Source of the DNA: Pararhodobacter sp.
Lineage (GTDB): Bacteria; Pseudomonadota; Alphaproteobacteria; Rhodobacterales; Rhodobacteraceae
Reading direction: 5' to 3'
DNA: 64,000 nt
Assembly (NCBI GenBank): GCA_020832665.1
Contig: JAFIEG010000003.1
Coordinates: forward strand, 1-64,000
Part shown: positions 47,200 to 55,644 of the stretch, in pieces
Position numbering within the stretch: position 1 is the first letter of the stretch
Layout: every line of letters starts with the position of its first letter
Notes under the pieces: generated by a model
What the model was told of the DNA's origin: nothing
Databases searched by the model: none
Seen by the model: only the letters and a program-made list of their open reading frames with translations
Made by a program: the position numbers and the translations under genes

Positions 47200-48510
47200 A
47201 TGGCACAGGCAGTCGCGGGCGAGAGCGTCCAGTACATCGTCGAGGGCGGGCAGCGTTTGTCGGGCAGCATCGCGCCGAGCGGCAACAAGAATGCCGCCCT
47301 GCCCATTGTCGCGGCGGCGCTGCTGACCGATCAGCCGGTCTTGTTGCACAATGTGCCGCGTATCCGCGATGTCGAGGCGCTGGTTGAATTGATCGGCACG
47401 GTGGGCGCCGAGACCCGCTGGGTGGAGCGCAACACGCTGCGGATCCACGCCGCCGAGTTGCGCCCCGCCGAGCTGGACCCGGATCTGTGCGCGCGCATCC
47501 GTGCCTCGATCCTGCTGGCCGGCCCGATGCTGGCGCGCTGCGGCGAGGTGGTGTTGCCGCCGCCGGGTGGCGACGTCATTGGCCGGCGACGCGTGGACAC
47601 GCATTTTCTGGCGCTCAGGCAACTGGGCGCCGAGATCATCGCCGATGATGCCTACCGGTTTCACGCCAATGGCTTGCGCGGCGCCGATGTGTTTCTTGAC
47701 GAGCCCTCGGTCACCGCCACCGAGAACGCGCTATGCGCCGCAGTCTGCGCCGAGGGGGTGACGGTGCTGCGCAACTGCGCTTCGGAGCCGCATGTGCAGG
47801 ATCTGGCGCATTTCCTGAGCGCCCTGGGCGCGCACATCGAGGGCATTGGCACCAACTGCATGACCATCCATGGCGGGCGCTCGCTTTCGGGCTGCACGCA
47901 TCGGATAGGCCCCGATCATATCGAGGTGGGCTCGCTCATCGGGCTGGCCGCCGTCACCGGCTCGGATCTGACGATCACGGGCGCCGGGATCGAGCATCTG
48001 CGCTCGACGCTGATGAATTTCGAGCGCCTCGGCATTCGCTGCGAGATCAAGGGCGATGATCTGCGCATCCCGCCGGGGCAGGAAATGACGGTGCAGGCCG
48101 ATTTCGGCGGCCATATCCCGGTGATTTCCGATCAACCCTGGCCGGCCTTTCCCGCCGACACGATGTCGATCGCCATCGTCACCGCGACACAATGCGACGG
48201 CGTGGTGCTGATGTTCGAAAAGATGTTCGAAAGCCGGATGTTCTTTGTCGACAAGCTCATCGCCATGGGCGCGCGGATCGTTCTGTGCGACCCGCATCGG
48301 GCGCTGGTCGCCGGCCCGTCGCGGTTGCGCGGGGCGCGGCTGGAAAGCCCGGACATCCGCGCCGGGATGGCGATGCTGATCGCGGCCCTGTGCGCCGAAG
48401 GCAAAAGCGTGATCAACAACGCCCAGCAGATCGAACGCGGTTACGAGCGCATCGACGAGCGACTGAACGCGCTGGGCGCGCGCATAACCCGGGTACCCGC
48501 ACGCGGATAG
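47200..48510 (+). CDS. murA: UDP-N-acetylglucosamine 1-carboxyvinyltransferase family (MurA) with Asp at the catalytic Cys position
   Basis: EPSP-synthase-fold enzyme of 436 residues for the first step of peptidoglycan precursor synthesis. Conserved residues are K30-N31 (SGNKNAAL), R101 (IRASILLAGPM), R130 (GRRRVDTH), D320 (AFPADTMS) and ERGYERIDERL. The residue equivalent to the nucleophilic Cys115 of E. coli is Asp125 (PPGGDVIGRR). Natural Asp variants (for example in mycobacteria and chlamydiae) are active and resist fosfomycin, so intrinsic resistance is predicted. The sequence diverges from the usual alphaproteobacterial MurA and may be a second paralogue. ATG 47200 has GGAAAGCAGGG upstream. 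Confidence 0.8.
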   Translation: MAQAVAGESVQYIVEGGQRLSGSIAPSGNKNAALPIVAAALLTDQPVLLHNVPRIRDVEALVELIGTVGAETRWVERNTLRIHAAELRPAELDPDLCARIRASILLAGPMLARCGEVVLPPPGGDVIGRRRVDTHFLALRQLGAEIIADDAYRFHANGLRGADVFLDEPSVTATENALCAAVCAEGVTVLRNCASEPHVQDLAHFLSALGAHIEGIGTNCMTIHGGRSLSGCTHRIGPDHIEVGSLIGLAAVTGSDLTITGAGIEHLRSTLMNFERLGIRCEIKGDDLRIPPGQEMTVQADFGGHIPVISDQPWPAFPADTMSIAIVTATQCDGVVLMFEKMFESRMFFVDKLIAMGARIVLCDPHRALVAGPSRLRGARLESPDIRAGMAMLIAALCAEGKSVINNAQQIERGYERIDERLNALGARITRVPARG

Positions 48511-48520
48511 GTGACCGGCG

Positions 48521-48535
48521 CCCGCGCATCGCGGG
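48521..48535. terminator. Short hairpin between convergent murA and AEC gene
   Basis: CCCGCG-CAT-CGCGGG forms a 6-bp stem 11 nt after the murA stop and 33 nt from the end of the AEC gene. No T-tract is present, so it is only a weak terminator candidate. Confidence 0.3.
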
Positions 48536-48567
48536 TGGGTGAGTGGGGCGGCGCGCGGCAGCCGGGC

Positions 48568-49497
48568 TCAACTCAGCGTCATCATCCACAGCCAGGCCGT
48601 GACGATACTGCCCGCTGTTCCGATCAGCACCGACGAAGCCGCCACCCGCTTGGCGCGGCCATACATGTTGGCAAAGATATAGGCATTCACCCCCGGCGCC
48701 ATCGCCGCCGTGATCACCGCCGAGCGGAACTGCGCCTCGCTCAGGGCAAGCCCTGTGCCCAGGCCCCAGGTGATGGCCGGGTGCAGGATCAGCGACACCG
48801 CCACGGCATAGCCGATCAGCCGCAGATCGCCCTCGGGCCGGTAGCGGTAGAGAACCCCGCCAAGGCCGAAAAGCGCCGTCGGCAGCCCGGCGCGGGCGAT
48901 CAGCTCCAGCGCCTCGACCAGCGCGCCATGCAGCGCCAAGCCGGTCATGTTGACCGCCACGCCCAACACGATGCCGATGATCAGCGCGTTCGAGGCCATG
49001 CCCCCGGCAACCCGCCCCATGGTGGCCAGAAGACCCCGGCCACGGGCGCGGATGCCCTCCATCACGGTAATGCCGATGATGTAGCAAACCGGCGAATGCA
49101 GCGCGACGATGGCGAAATTGGCCGCCAGCGCCTCGGTCCCGTAGGCACGTTCGGTGATCGGCAGGCCCAGCAGCAGCGAATTCGAAAACAGGCAGACAAA
49201 ACCCACCGCCACCGCATCTTCCCAGGGGCGGCCGAACAGGAAGCGCGCGCCCAGCAGCCCAGCCAGAAAGCCGGTGACGGCGCCGGCATAGAAGCTGGTG
49301 AGCAGGCGCCAGTCAAATTCCTGGCCCAGGTCGAGCCGGGCGATGGCAAGAAACAGCAGGCAGGGGATGGCGAAATTCTGCGCGAATTTCATCAGCCCAT
49401 CGACCGAGGAATCGCTCATCCAGCCGCGCCAGGCCATGGCATAACCGGCGCCGACGACCAGAAACACGGGCAGGATGACATCGACCAGGGCCTGCAT
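48568..49497 (-). CDS. AEC (auxin efflux carrier) family transporter
   Basis: Predicted inner-membrane carrier of 309 residues with ten hydrophobic helices arranged as two similar halves (LPVFLVVGAGYAMAWRGWMSD at the start, FSNSLLLGLPITERAYG in the middle, APGVNAYIFANMYGRAKRVAASSVLIGTAGSIVTAWLWMM at the end). Bacterial AEC members move malonate, malate or other organic acids; the substrate here is unknown. It is downstream of the metallo-hydrolase gene on the same strand with 45 bp between them, so it may be the last gene of the dacC-tmk-holB-tatD operon. Confidence 0.9.
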   Translation of the reverse strand: MQALVDVILPVFLVVGAGYAMAWRGWMSDSSVDGLMKFAQNFAIPCLLFLAIARLDLGQEFDWRLLTSFYAGAVTGFLAGLLGARFLFGRPWEDAVAVGFVCLFSNSLLLGLPITERAYGTEALAANFAIVALHSPVCYIIGITVMEGIRARGRGLLATMGRVAGGMASNALIIGIVLGVAVNMTGLALHGALVEALELIARAGLPTALFGLGGVLYRYRPEGDLRLIGYAVAVSLILHPAITWGLGTGLALSEAQFRSAVITAAMAPGVNAYIFANMYGRAKRVAASSVLIGTAGSIVTAWLWMMTLS

Positions 49498-49542
49498 TGC
49501 CGCGCCCCTACCGCCGCCGCCGCCGCGTGCGCCCCCTGGCGC

Positions 49543-50382
49543 TCACAGCACGAACTCCAGCACCATGCCGTCATGGGCCGGGATGACATGTTCGGGTGTC
49601 TCGGTATTAACCTCGTCGTGGTCAAGATCGACATGCATGTTGGTCAGCACCGCGCGCTTGGGTTTCACCCGCGCGATCCATTCCAGCGTCAGTTCCAGAT
49701 GTGCATGCGTCGGGTGCGGGCGGCGGCGCAAGGCATCGACAATCCAGCAATCAAGCCCTTCCAGCACCGGCCAGCACTGATCGGGGATGCGCACCACATC
49801 GGGCAGATAGGCCAGATCGGCAACGCGAAAGCCCAGCGCATCCATCGACCCGTGATTGACACGAAACGGCGTCAGCGCGATTGCGCCGCCGGGCCCTTCC
49901 ACTTCGAAGGCCCCCTCGATGGTGTAAAGATCCAGAATCGGCGGATAGGGCGAGCCCGCCGGCTGCGCGAAGGCATAGCCGAAGCGTGACATCAGCGCAT
50001 CCTGTGTCGGCCCATCGGCCCAGACCGGCAGCCGCCGGCGGGTGTTGAAGACAATCATGCGCAGATCGTCGATGCCGTGCATGTGGTCGGCATGGCTGTG
50101 GGTATAGACCACCGCATCCAGCGCGCCGACCCCGGCATCGAGAAGCTGTTCGCGCATGTCGGGCGAGGTGTCGATCAGCACCCGGGTGATGCCGCCCTGG
50201 CCGATGCGTTCCAACAGCAGCGAGCAGCGGCGGCGGCGGTTCTTCGGGTTCTCGGGGTTGCATTCGCCCCATTCGCCGCCCAGCCGCGGCACCCCGCCGG
50301 ATGATCCGCAGCCAAGGATGGTGACGCGAAGCCGGTCGCGCTGCTGCCTGCCTGCTGGCTGCTCGATTTCCGCCTGCGCCAT
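49543..50382 (-). CDS. Metallo-beta-lactamase-fold hydrolase, PhnP-like
   Basis: Hydrolase of 279 residues. The MBL zinc motif is clear in YTHSHADHMHGIDDLR, with further ligands in FRVNHGSMDALGF and TNMHVDLDHDEV, and the N-terminal LGCGSSGGVPRLGG is typical of PhnP-type phosphodiesterases. Cysteines near the start (CNPENPKNRRRRCS) could bind a structural zinc. The start overlaps the tatD stop by one base (TGATG). The substrate is probably a cyclic or phosphodiester nucleotide, but this is inference. It belongs to the conserved dacC-tmk-holB-tatD cluster. Confidence 0.88.
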   Translation of the reverse strand: MAQAEIEQPAGRQQRDRLRVTILGCGSSGGVPRLGGEWGECNPENPKNRRRRCSLLLERIGQGGITRVLIDTSPDMREQLLDAGVGALDAVVYTHSHADHMHGIDDLRMIVFNTRRRLPVWADGPTQDALMSRFGYAFAQPAGSPYPPILDLYTIEGAFEVEGPGGAIALTPFRVNHGSMDALGFRVADLAYLPDVVRIPDQCWPVLEGLDCWIVDALRRRPHPTHAHLELTLEWIARVKPKRAVLTNMHVDLDHDEVNTETPEHVIPAHDGMVLEFVL

Positions 50383-51221
50383 CACGCCACCTGCCGCGCC
50401 CGCGCGGCCTTGGCGAAGAGCCGGTCGAAATTGGCCGAGGTGATGCGCGCGAATTCGGCATAATCCAGCCCCCAGAGCGGGGCGATGGCGCGGGCGGTAT
50501 GGGCTGTATAGGCCGGCTCGTTGCGCTTGCCTCGATGCGGCGGCGGCGCCAGATAGGGCGCGTCGGTTTCCACCAGCACACGCTCGACAGGCGCGGCGGC
50601 GAATATCTCGCGCAAGGCTTCGCTCTTGGGAAAGGCGGCGATGCCCGAGGCCGAGAGGTAGAACCCCAGCCCCAGCGCCGTCTCGCCCAGCGCCGCGCCC
50701 GAAGAATAACAATGCATGACGCAGGCATAGGCGCCGGCGCGGTGTTCCTCGCCCAGGATGCGGGCCATGTCGTCATCGGCGGCGCGGGCATGGATGATCA
50801 GCGGCAGCCCGGTCTGGCGCGCTGCCTCGATATGGATGCGCAGGCTTTCCTGCTGACGCGCGGAACTGTCGGCGGTGTAATGATAATCGAGCCCGCTTTC
50901 GCCAATACCCACGCATTTGGGGTGTCGTGCGATGGCGCTCAGCTCGGCCAGGGTGGCCATGGGCTCATCGGCCGCGCTCATCGGGTGGGTGCCGGCGGCA
51001 TAGAACACGCCCTCATGGCGCTCGGCGATGGCGCGCACGCGCGGCTCGTGGCGCAGGCGGGTGCAGATCGTCACCATGCGCGTGACCCCGGCGGCGCGGG
51101 CGCGGGCGATGATCGCGTCAAGCTCGCCCTCGAAATCAGGGAAATCCAGATGCGTGTGGCTGTCCACGATCTCGGGGGCGGGGTTTTCCTGCGTGGCGTC
51201 TGCGCCTTGCGGCTCGGTCAT
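50382..51221 (-). CDS. tatD: TatD family 3'-5' exonuclease / metal-dependent hydrolase
   Basis: Amidohydrolase-fold nuclease of 279 residues. Metal ligands are in VDSHTHLDF, the glutamate of GIGESGLDY, IIHARAADDD, MHCYSSG and the aspartate in VLVETDAPYLAP. TatD proteins degrade DNA in repair. ATG 51221 (MTEPQGADA) has GAGG five nucleotides upstream and lies 7 nt after the holB stop. The stop overlaps the next gene (TGATG). Here it follows tmk and holB, the usual bacterial order. Confidence 0.93.
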   Translation of the reverse strand: MTEPQGADATQENPAPEIVDSHTHLDFPDFEGELDAIIARARAAGVTRMVTICTRLRHEPRVRAIAERHEGVFYAAGTHPMSAADEPMATLAELSAIARHPKCVGIGESGLDYHYTADSSARQQESLRIHIEAARQTGLPLIIHARAADDDMARILGEEHRAGAYACVMHCYSSGAALGETALGLGFYLSASGIAAFPKSEALREIFAAAPVERVLVETDAPYLAPPPHRGKRNEPAYTAHTARAIAPLWGLDYAEFARITSANFDRLFAKAARARQVA

Positions 51222-51228
51222 CGGGGCC

Positions 51229-52371
51229 TCATCGGGCCAGTTCCCTGGCCACCTGTTCCATCTGCAGGAAGATATCGACGACCAGCGCGGCGGGGTCAAG
51301 GTTCACCGCCCGCCCGGCGCCCGCCCGCCCCCCCAACTCGGATGCCAGCGCCGCCCAGCGCTGCGCAGCGCCGGCATCGCGGGCCAGGCGGGCAAAGGCC
51401 TCGCCCTCGCCCGACGCGGCTTGCGGTTCGGGCGCCCGGCCGGTGGCACCACGGCGCGCCATGCGCGCCAGCGCCACCTCCAGCAGCCGCACCACCATGT
51501 CGAAACGCGCCTCGTTGCCGCGCGCGGCGGTGCTGTCGGCCAGCGCGTTGAGCGCCGGGCGCGGCATGCCCGGCATGGCCCCGATCAGCGCGACGATCTC
51601 GCCATAAAGCGCCGGGCCGCCGGCGGTGGCCAGCCGCACCGCCTCGCCCACCGAGCCGCCGGCGAGCGCGGCCAGAGCCGCCGCCCCGTCGGCTGCCGGT
51701 GCCGTGCCCAGCGCCTGTTCCAGCGCCGGGGCGATATCATCCGCGCCCAACGGGTTGAGCCGCAGCATCCGGCAGCGCGAGCGGATCGTGGGCAGAAGCC
51801 GCGAGGGCTGATGCGCCACCAGCAGCAGCACCGCCCCCGCCGGCGGCTCTTCCAGCAGTTTCAGCAGCGCATTGGCGGCGTTGGCGTTCATCTCGTCGGC
51901 GGCATCGACAATCACCACCCGCCGCCCGCCCTCGGTGCTGCTCATGCCGAAAAAGCCGGCCAGCCCGCGCACCTCTTCGACGGTGATCACCTGTCGCGGG
52001 CGCTTCTTTTCGTCATGCCCGCGCCGGATCAGCCGCAGCCCCGGATGCGACAGCGCCGCCATCTGCCGCGCCACCGGGTGATCTTCGGGCAGATCGAGGC
52101 TGGCTGGCGGCTCTGGCGCACCGAAGAGGCCCGCCTCTTCTTGCCCCGGCGCGGGCTGCGCCAGCAGGAAACGCGCCATGCGCCAGGCCAGCGTTGCCTT
52201 GCCCACGCCGCGCGGGCCGGCCAGCAGCCAGCCATGATGCATGCGCCCGCCTTCATGGGCGGCCAGAAAGGCGGCCTCGGCCTTGCCATGGCCGAACATG
52301 CGTGGGGTCTCACGCGGATGCGGCGCGCCCTCGATACGGTCAAGCTCGGGCAGCGGTTCGGGCTCAGCCAT
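51229..52371 (-). CDS. holB: DNA polymerase III subunit delta'
   Basis: Clamp-loader subunit of 380 residues. The AAA+ P-loop (GWLLAGPRGVGKATLAWRMARFLL), VITVEEVRGLAGFFGMSSTEGGRRVVIVDAADEMN and LLKLLEEPPAGAVLLLVAHQPSRLLPTIRSRCRML (SRC motif) are present. ATG 52371 overlaps the end of tmk by 8 nt. tatD follows after 7 nt. The tmk-holB-tatD order matches other proteobacteria. Confidence 0.95.
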   Translation of the reverse strand: MAEPEPLPELDRIEGAPHPRETPRMFGHGKAEAAFLAAHEGGRMHHGWLLAGPRGVGKATLAWRMARFLLAQPAPGQEEAGLFGAPEPPASLDLPEDHPVARQMAALSHPGLRLIRRGHDEKKRPRQVITVEEVRGLAGFFGMSSTEGGRRVVIVDAADEMNANAANALLKLLEEPPAGAVLLLVAHQPSRLLPTIRSRCRMLRLNPLGADDIAPALEQALGTAPAADGAAALAALAGGSVGEAVRLATAGGPALYGEIVALIGAMPGMPRPALNALADSTAARGNEARFDMVVRLLEVALARMARRGATGRAPEPQAASGEGEAFARLARDAGAAQRWAALASELGGRAGAGRAVNLDPAALVVDIFLQMEQVARELAR

Positions 52372-53005
52372 GCGTACTCTCGTCCAGCGCGGCGCGGGCC
52401 ACCGCGGCCAGTTCGGCGGCAACAGCATTGATGGGGCGATTGCCGTCGATCAGCCGCACCCTCTGGGGGAACTGAGTGGCCAGCGCCAGAAAACCGTCGC
52501 GCAGCGCCTGCTGAAACGCCAGCCCGAGGCTCTCATACCGGTCCTCGCCCGAGCCGCGCGCCATGCCGCGCGCCAGTGCCATCTCGGGCGCGGTATCGAT
52601 CACGAAGGTCAGATCGGGCTCGATGCCGATCATCGCCTCGTGCAGCAAATCGACCTTTTCGCGCAACGTCGCCGCATCGGCACCGGCGCGGGCCGCCTGA
52701 TAGACGCGCGTTGAATCGGCGAAACGGTCGCAGATCACGGTTTCGCCCGCATCGAGCGCGGGCAGAATGGTCTTTTCCAAGTGATCGCGCCGCGCGGCGG
52801 TGAAGAGCAATATCTCGGTCGCGGGCGACCAGCGCGCCGCCCCACCCTCGACCAGAAGGCGGCGGATTTCCTCGGCCCCGGGCGAGCCGCCCGGCTCGCG
52901 CGTCAGCCGCGTGCCCAGCGCCTCGGCCAGCAGCCGCGCCTGGGTGGACTTGCCCGATCCGTCAACCCCCTCGACGCTGATGAACAGGCCCTTCCGGCGG
53001 ATCAC
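52364..53005 (-). CDS. tmk: Thymidylate kinase
   Basis: Phosphorylates dTMP to dTDP. The 213-residue protein has the P-loop SVEGVDGSGKSTQARLLAEAL, TREPGGSPGAEEIRRLL and the DRFADSTRVYQ segment, and ends with the lid and base-binding helices (RYESLGLAFQQALRDGFLALA). The GTG start at 53005 overlaps the dacC stop (GTGA), and the 3' end overlaps holB by 8 nt, so expression of cell-wall and DNA-replication genes is coupled at the transcript level. Confidence 0.96.
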   Translation of the reverse strand: MIRRKGLFISVEGVDGSGKSTQARLLAEALGTRLTREPGGSPGAEEIRRLLVEGGAARWSPATEILLFTAARRDHLEKTILPALDAGETVICDRFADSTRVYQAARAGADAATLREKVDLLHEAMIGIEPDLTFVIDTAPEMALARGMARGSGEDRYESLGLAFQQALRDGFLALATQFPQRVRLIDGNRPINAVAAELAAVARAALDESTHG

Positions 53006-54168
53006 TGACCTACCAGCCCCAATTGCCCGGCAAGCACGATCGCAGCACTGCGCATGCGCGGCACAAAACCGCCGCGGGCAATATCGGCGCCGGCGACGAG
53101 CGGATAGCTGAGCGGCGCCATGCCAGACAGCTCGATCACCAGCCGGCCCAGCTCCTGCCCGGCCTCGATCGGGGCACTTACCGGCCCTTCATAATCTACC
53201 CTTGCCGAGAGCGTGCCTTCGCTCAACGAGGGCACCAGCACCGACAGATCGCGCGGCGCCACCAGGGGCACGCGGCGCTCGGCGCCCATCCAGACCTCGG
53301 CTTCGGCCAGCACCTGGCCCTCATCCGCCACCCGCTGCTCGGAAAACTGCCGGAAACCCCAGTTGATGATCCGCTCGGCTTCGCGGATGCGCTCCTGGGC
53401 GCTTTCCAGACCGGAAAAGACAAAGATGAGGCGCCGCTCACCCTGCACCGCCGAGCCGGTCAGCGCGTATCCGGCTTCGGAGGTGTGGCCGGTCTTGAGC
53501 CCGTCCAGCCCCAGCCCCGCGCCCAGCATCGGCAGCCGGTTGGGCTGCTCGATATTGTTCCAGGTAAAGCGCTCTTCGGCAAGATAGGCATAGAACCGCG
53601 AATGATGCTCGATCATGTGCTGCGCCAGAATGGCCAGATCGCGCAGGCTCATGCGGTGCTGCGGGTCTGGCCAGCCCGATGAATTGACCAGCGTGGTGTT
53701 CTCCATGCCCAGTTGCCGCGCCCGCGCCGTGGCCAGCCGGGAAAAGGCTTCCTCGCTGCCCGCCAGCCCCTCGGCCACCACCACCGTGGCGTCATTGCCC
53801 GAAAGCACGGCAATGCCGCGGATCAGGTCTTCGGTGGTGGGGCGGTCGCGCGTTTCCAGAAACATGCGCGAGCCGCCCATGCGATATGCGCGCTCGGACA
53901 CCGTCCAAGTCGTATCCATCGCCACGCGGCCTTCCTCGATGGCCTCGAAAAGCATCAGAAGCGTCATCAGTTTCGACATCGAGGCCGGGGGCAGTGGCTC
54001 GTCGGCATTGCGGTCGAGCAGCACCTGGCCAGTGTTGTAGTCGATCACCAGCACATTTGGTGCGTTGGAGTCGAAAAGCGGCTCGGCATGAACCATAGCG
54101 GGAGCCAGGACGGGCGCAAGCGCCACAACAAGGGCGCGAAGAAGGCAGCGGATGCGGTGGGACAGCAT
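53002..54168 (-). CDS. D-alanyl-D-alanine carboxypeptidase (class A PBP, DacC/DacF type)
   Basis: Penicillin-binding protein of 388 residues that trims the terminal D-Ala of peptidoglycan stem peptides. A signal peptide (about residues 1-28, ending VHA) precedes the three active-site motifs: SxxK S63-K66 (ASMSKLMT), SGN (VLSGNDATV) and KTG (LKTGHTSEAG). A C-terminal PBP5-like beta domain follows. ATG 54168 has GGGAG six nucleotides upstream. Its stop overlaps tmk (GTGA), and a SPOR lipoprotein gene lies upstream. The C-terminus has no obvious amphipathic anchor, so it may be periplasmic. Confidence 0.93.
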   Translation of the reverse strand: MLSHRIRCLLRALVVALAPVLAPAMVHAEPLFDSNAPNVLVIDYNTGQVLLDRNADEPLPPASMSKLMTLLMLFEAIEEGRVAMDTTWTVSERAYRMGGSRMFLETRDRPTTEDLIRGIAVLSGNDATVVVAEGLAGSEEAFSRLATARARQLGMENTTLVNSSGWPDPQHRMSLRDLAILAQHMIEHHSRFYAYLAEERFTWNNIEQPNRLPMLGAGLGLDGLKTGHTSEAGYALTGSAVQGERRLIFVFSGLESAQERIREAERIINWGFRQFSEQRVADEGQVLAEAEVWMGAERRVPLVAPRDLSVLVPSLSEGTLSARVDYEGPVSAPIEAGQELGRLVIELSGMAPLSYPLVAGADIARGGFVPRMRSAAIVLAGQLGLVGQ

Positions 54169-54312
54169 GGAAATCTCCCGCGGATGGCTGGGGTGCGTGG
54201 CGCCATTACTGCCCCAGCGCGACAGGAAATTCAAATCCGCAATTCGCCGGCTGATGCGTTGTGAAGGCCGGCAGGCACAGGCGCCGCCGGCCAGCCTTTC
54301 GCACCCCTGCGC

Positions 54313-55488
54313 TCAGCGCGCCACCGCGTAGGCGTCGCCAAAGCCCATTTCGCGCACCCGGTCGAGAACTGCCGCCTGCCCGGCGCGGTCCTGCGCGGGG
54401 CCGACGACGACGCGCCAGAACTGGTTGTCGCCCATGCGCCCACGCCTGATCTCGGCCGATAGCCCCGCCTGCTGCATCCGCTCGCGCGCGCCCTGCGCAT
54501 TGGATTCGACGCTGAAGATACCGATCTGAACGAAAGGTCGGTCAAGCGCGCTCGCGGCAGGTGCAGAGGCCGCCTCGGGGCGGGATTCGGGCGCATCCTC
54601 GGGGATCGGGATGAGCGCGGCGGATTGCGGCTCGGGCTCATCATTGCGTTCGCTGCGGCCAAACAGCCGACTGAGCCCGCGGCGCTCGCGCGCGGGGGGC
54701 TCGGCCTGCCCGTCGGTCCGGGCCATGGCATGCGGCTGCTCAGTCTGGCCCGGCTCGGGCAGCGACGTCATCGCGATTTCGGGCGAGGCGGCGCCGGCCG
54801 GCGCCGGGTCACGGCGAGAGAAAAGCCCGCGCAGGCCGCTCGGGCGCTCATGCATTTCGGTTTGTTCGGCGTTTCCGGTGGCTTCGGCGACCTCATCAGA
54901 ATCGCGCGCATCGCCGGTCGCGGTATCGCCGGCGCGCTCCTCGCCGGCCTCTTCGGGCGCAGCATCGGCCGCCGGCTGCTCGGCGCGTTCCTGGCGTGGT
55001 TCTGGATCGGGCTCGATCTGCTGCAGTTGCAACGCCACGACGCGGATTGTCGTCGGTTGGCCGGGCAGGATGCCCAGCGCATTCGCCGCCTCAGACGAAA
55101 TCTGGAAACGCGGCCCCGGATTCTCGCGCTCACGGCGAAACAGTGCGCCAACCACCGTCTCGCCGGTCTGTGCATTGCGAATCATCACGCGCTCGGGGTC
55201 GCTGGCCTCGGGATGGGCGACCCAGACGCCGCCCAGCGAGGGGCGACCGTCCCACAGCCCGGTCTCTTCGATGCTGAAAACCTCGGGCGCCTCGACATCG
55301 CGCTCGATCACGCGTGCGCTGCCTCGGGTCAGATCAGAGCTTACCGCAGCTCGGCTGGCCCCCTCGCCGACATCCGTCTGGCTGCATCCGGCCAAAAGCC
55401 CGAGTGCGGCGACGCCGCCAAACAGAACCCCCGCAAACCGACGAATGACCGGAAACGGGGCCTGCACCCCGGAAACTGCTCTTGCCAT
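54313..55488 (-). CDS. SPOR-domain lipoprotein
   Basis: Predicted lipoprotein of 391 residues. The lipobox LGLLAGCS at about residue 35 follows a hydrophobic segment. A middle domain (SIEETGLWDGRPSLGGVWVAHPEASDPERVMIRNAQTGETVVGALFRRE) is shared with RlpA-like proteins, then a long Pro/Glu/Ala-rich linker, and a C-terminal SPOR peptidoglycan-binding domain (FVQIGIFSVESNAQGARERMQQAGL...FWRVVVGPAQDR). It likely localises to the septum. ATG 55488 has GAGG upstream. It precedes dacC in the conserved Rhodobacteraceae cluster, 144 bp apart. Confidence 0.88.
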   Translation of the reverse strand: MARAVSGVQAPFPVIRRFAGVLFGGVAALGLLAGCSQTDVGEGASRAAVSSDLTRGSARVIERDVEAPEVFSIEETGLWDGRPSLGGVWVAHPEASDPERVMIRNAQTGETVVGALFRRERENPGPRFQISSEAANALGILPGQPTTIRVVALQLQQIEPDPEPRQERAEQPAADAAPEEAGEERAGDTATGDARDSDEVAEATGNAEQTEMHERPSGLRGLFSRRDPAPAGAASPEIAMTSLPEPGQTEQPHAMARTDGQAEPPARERRGLSRLFGRSERNDEPEPQSAALIPIPEDAPESRPEAASAPAASALDRPFVQIGIFSVESNAQGARERMQQAGLSAEIRRGRMGDNQFWRVVVGPAQDRAGQAAVLDRVREMGFGDAYAVAR

Positions 55489-55644
55489 CTTGCCCTCATG
55501 CCGTTGTCGCGCTGCGGCGAACGCAGGCGCTGCGGCCTCATTATCAGGCGGACTCTTGCGGCCCGTCCTTGTTATCGGGCGAGAATAACGCGTTTCGCCA
55601 CGCATTGAAAGCCCGCAGATCGGCCCGGCGGCAGGATGATTCGT

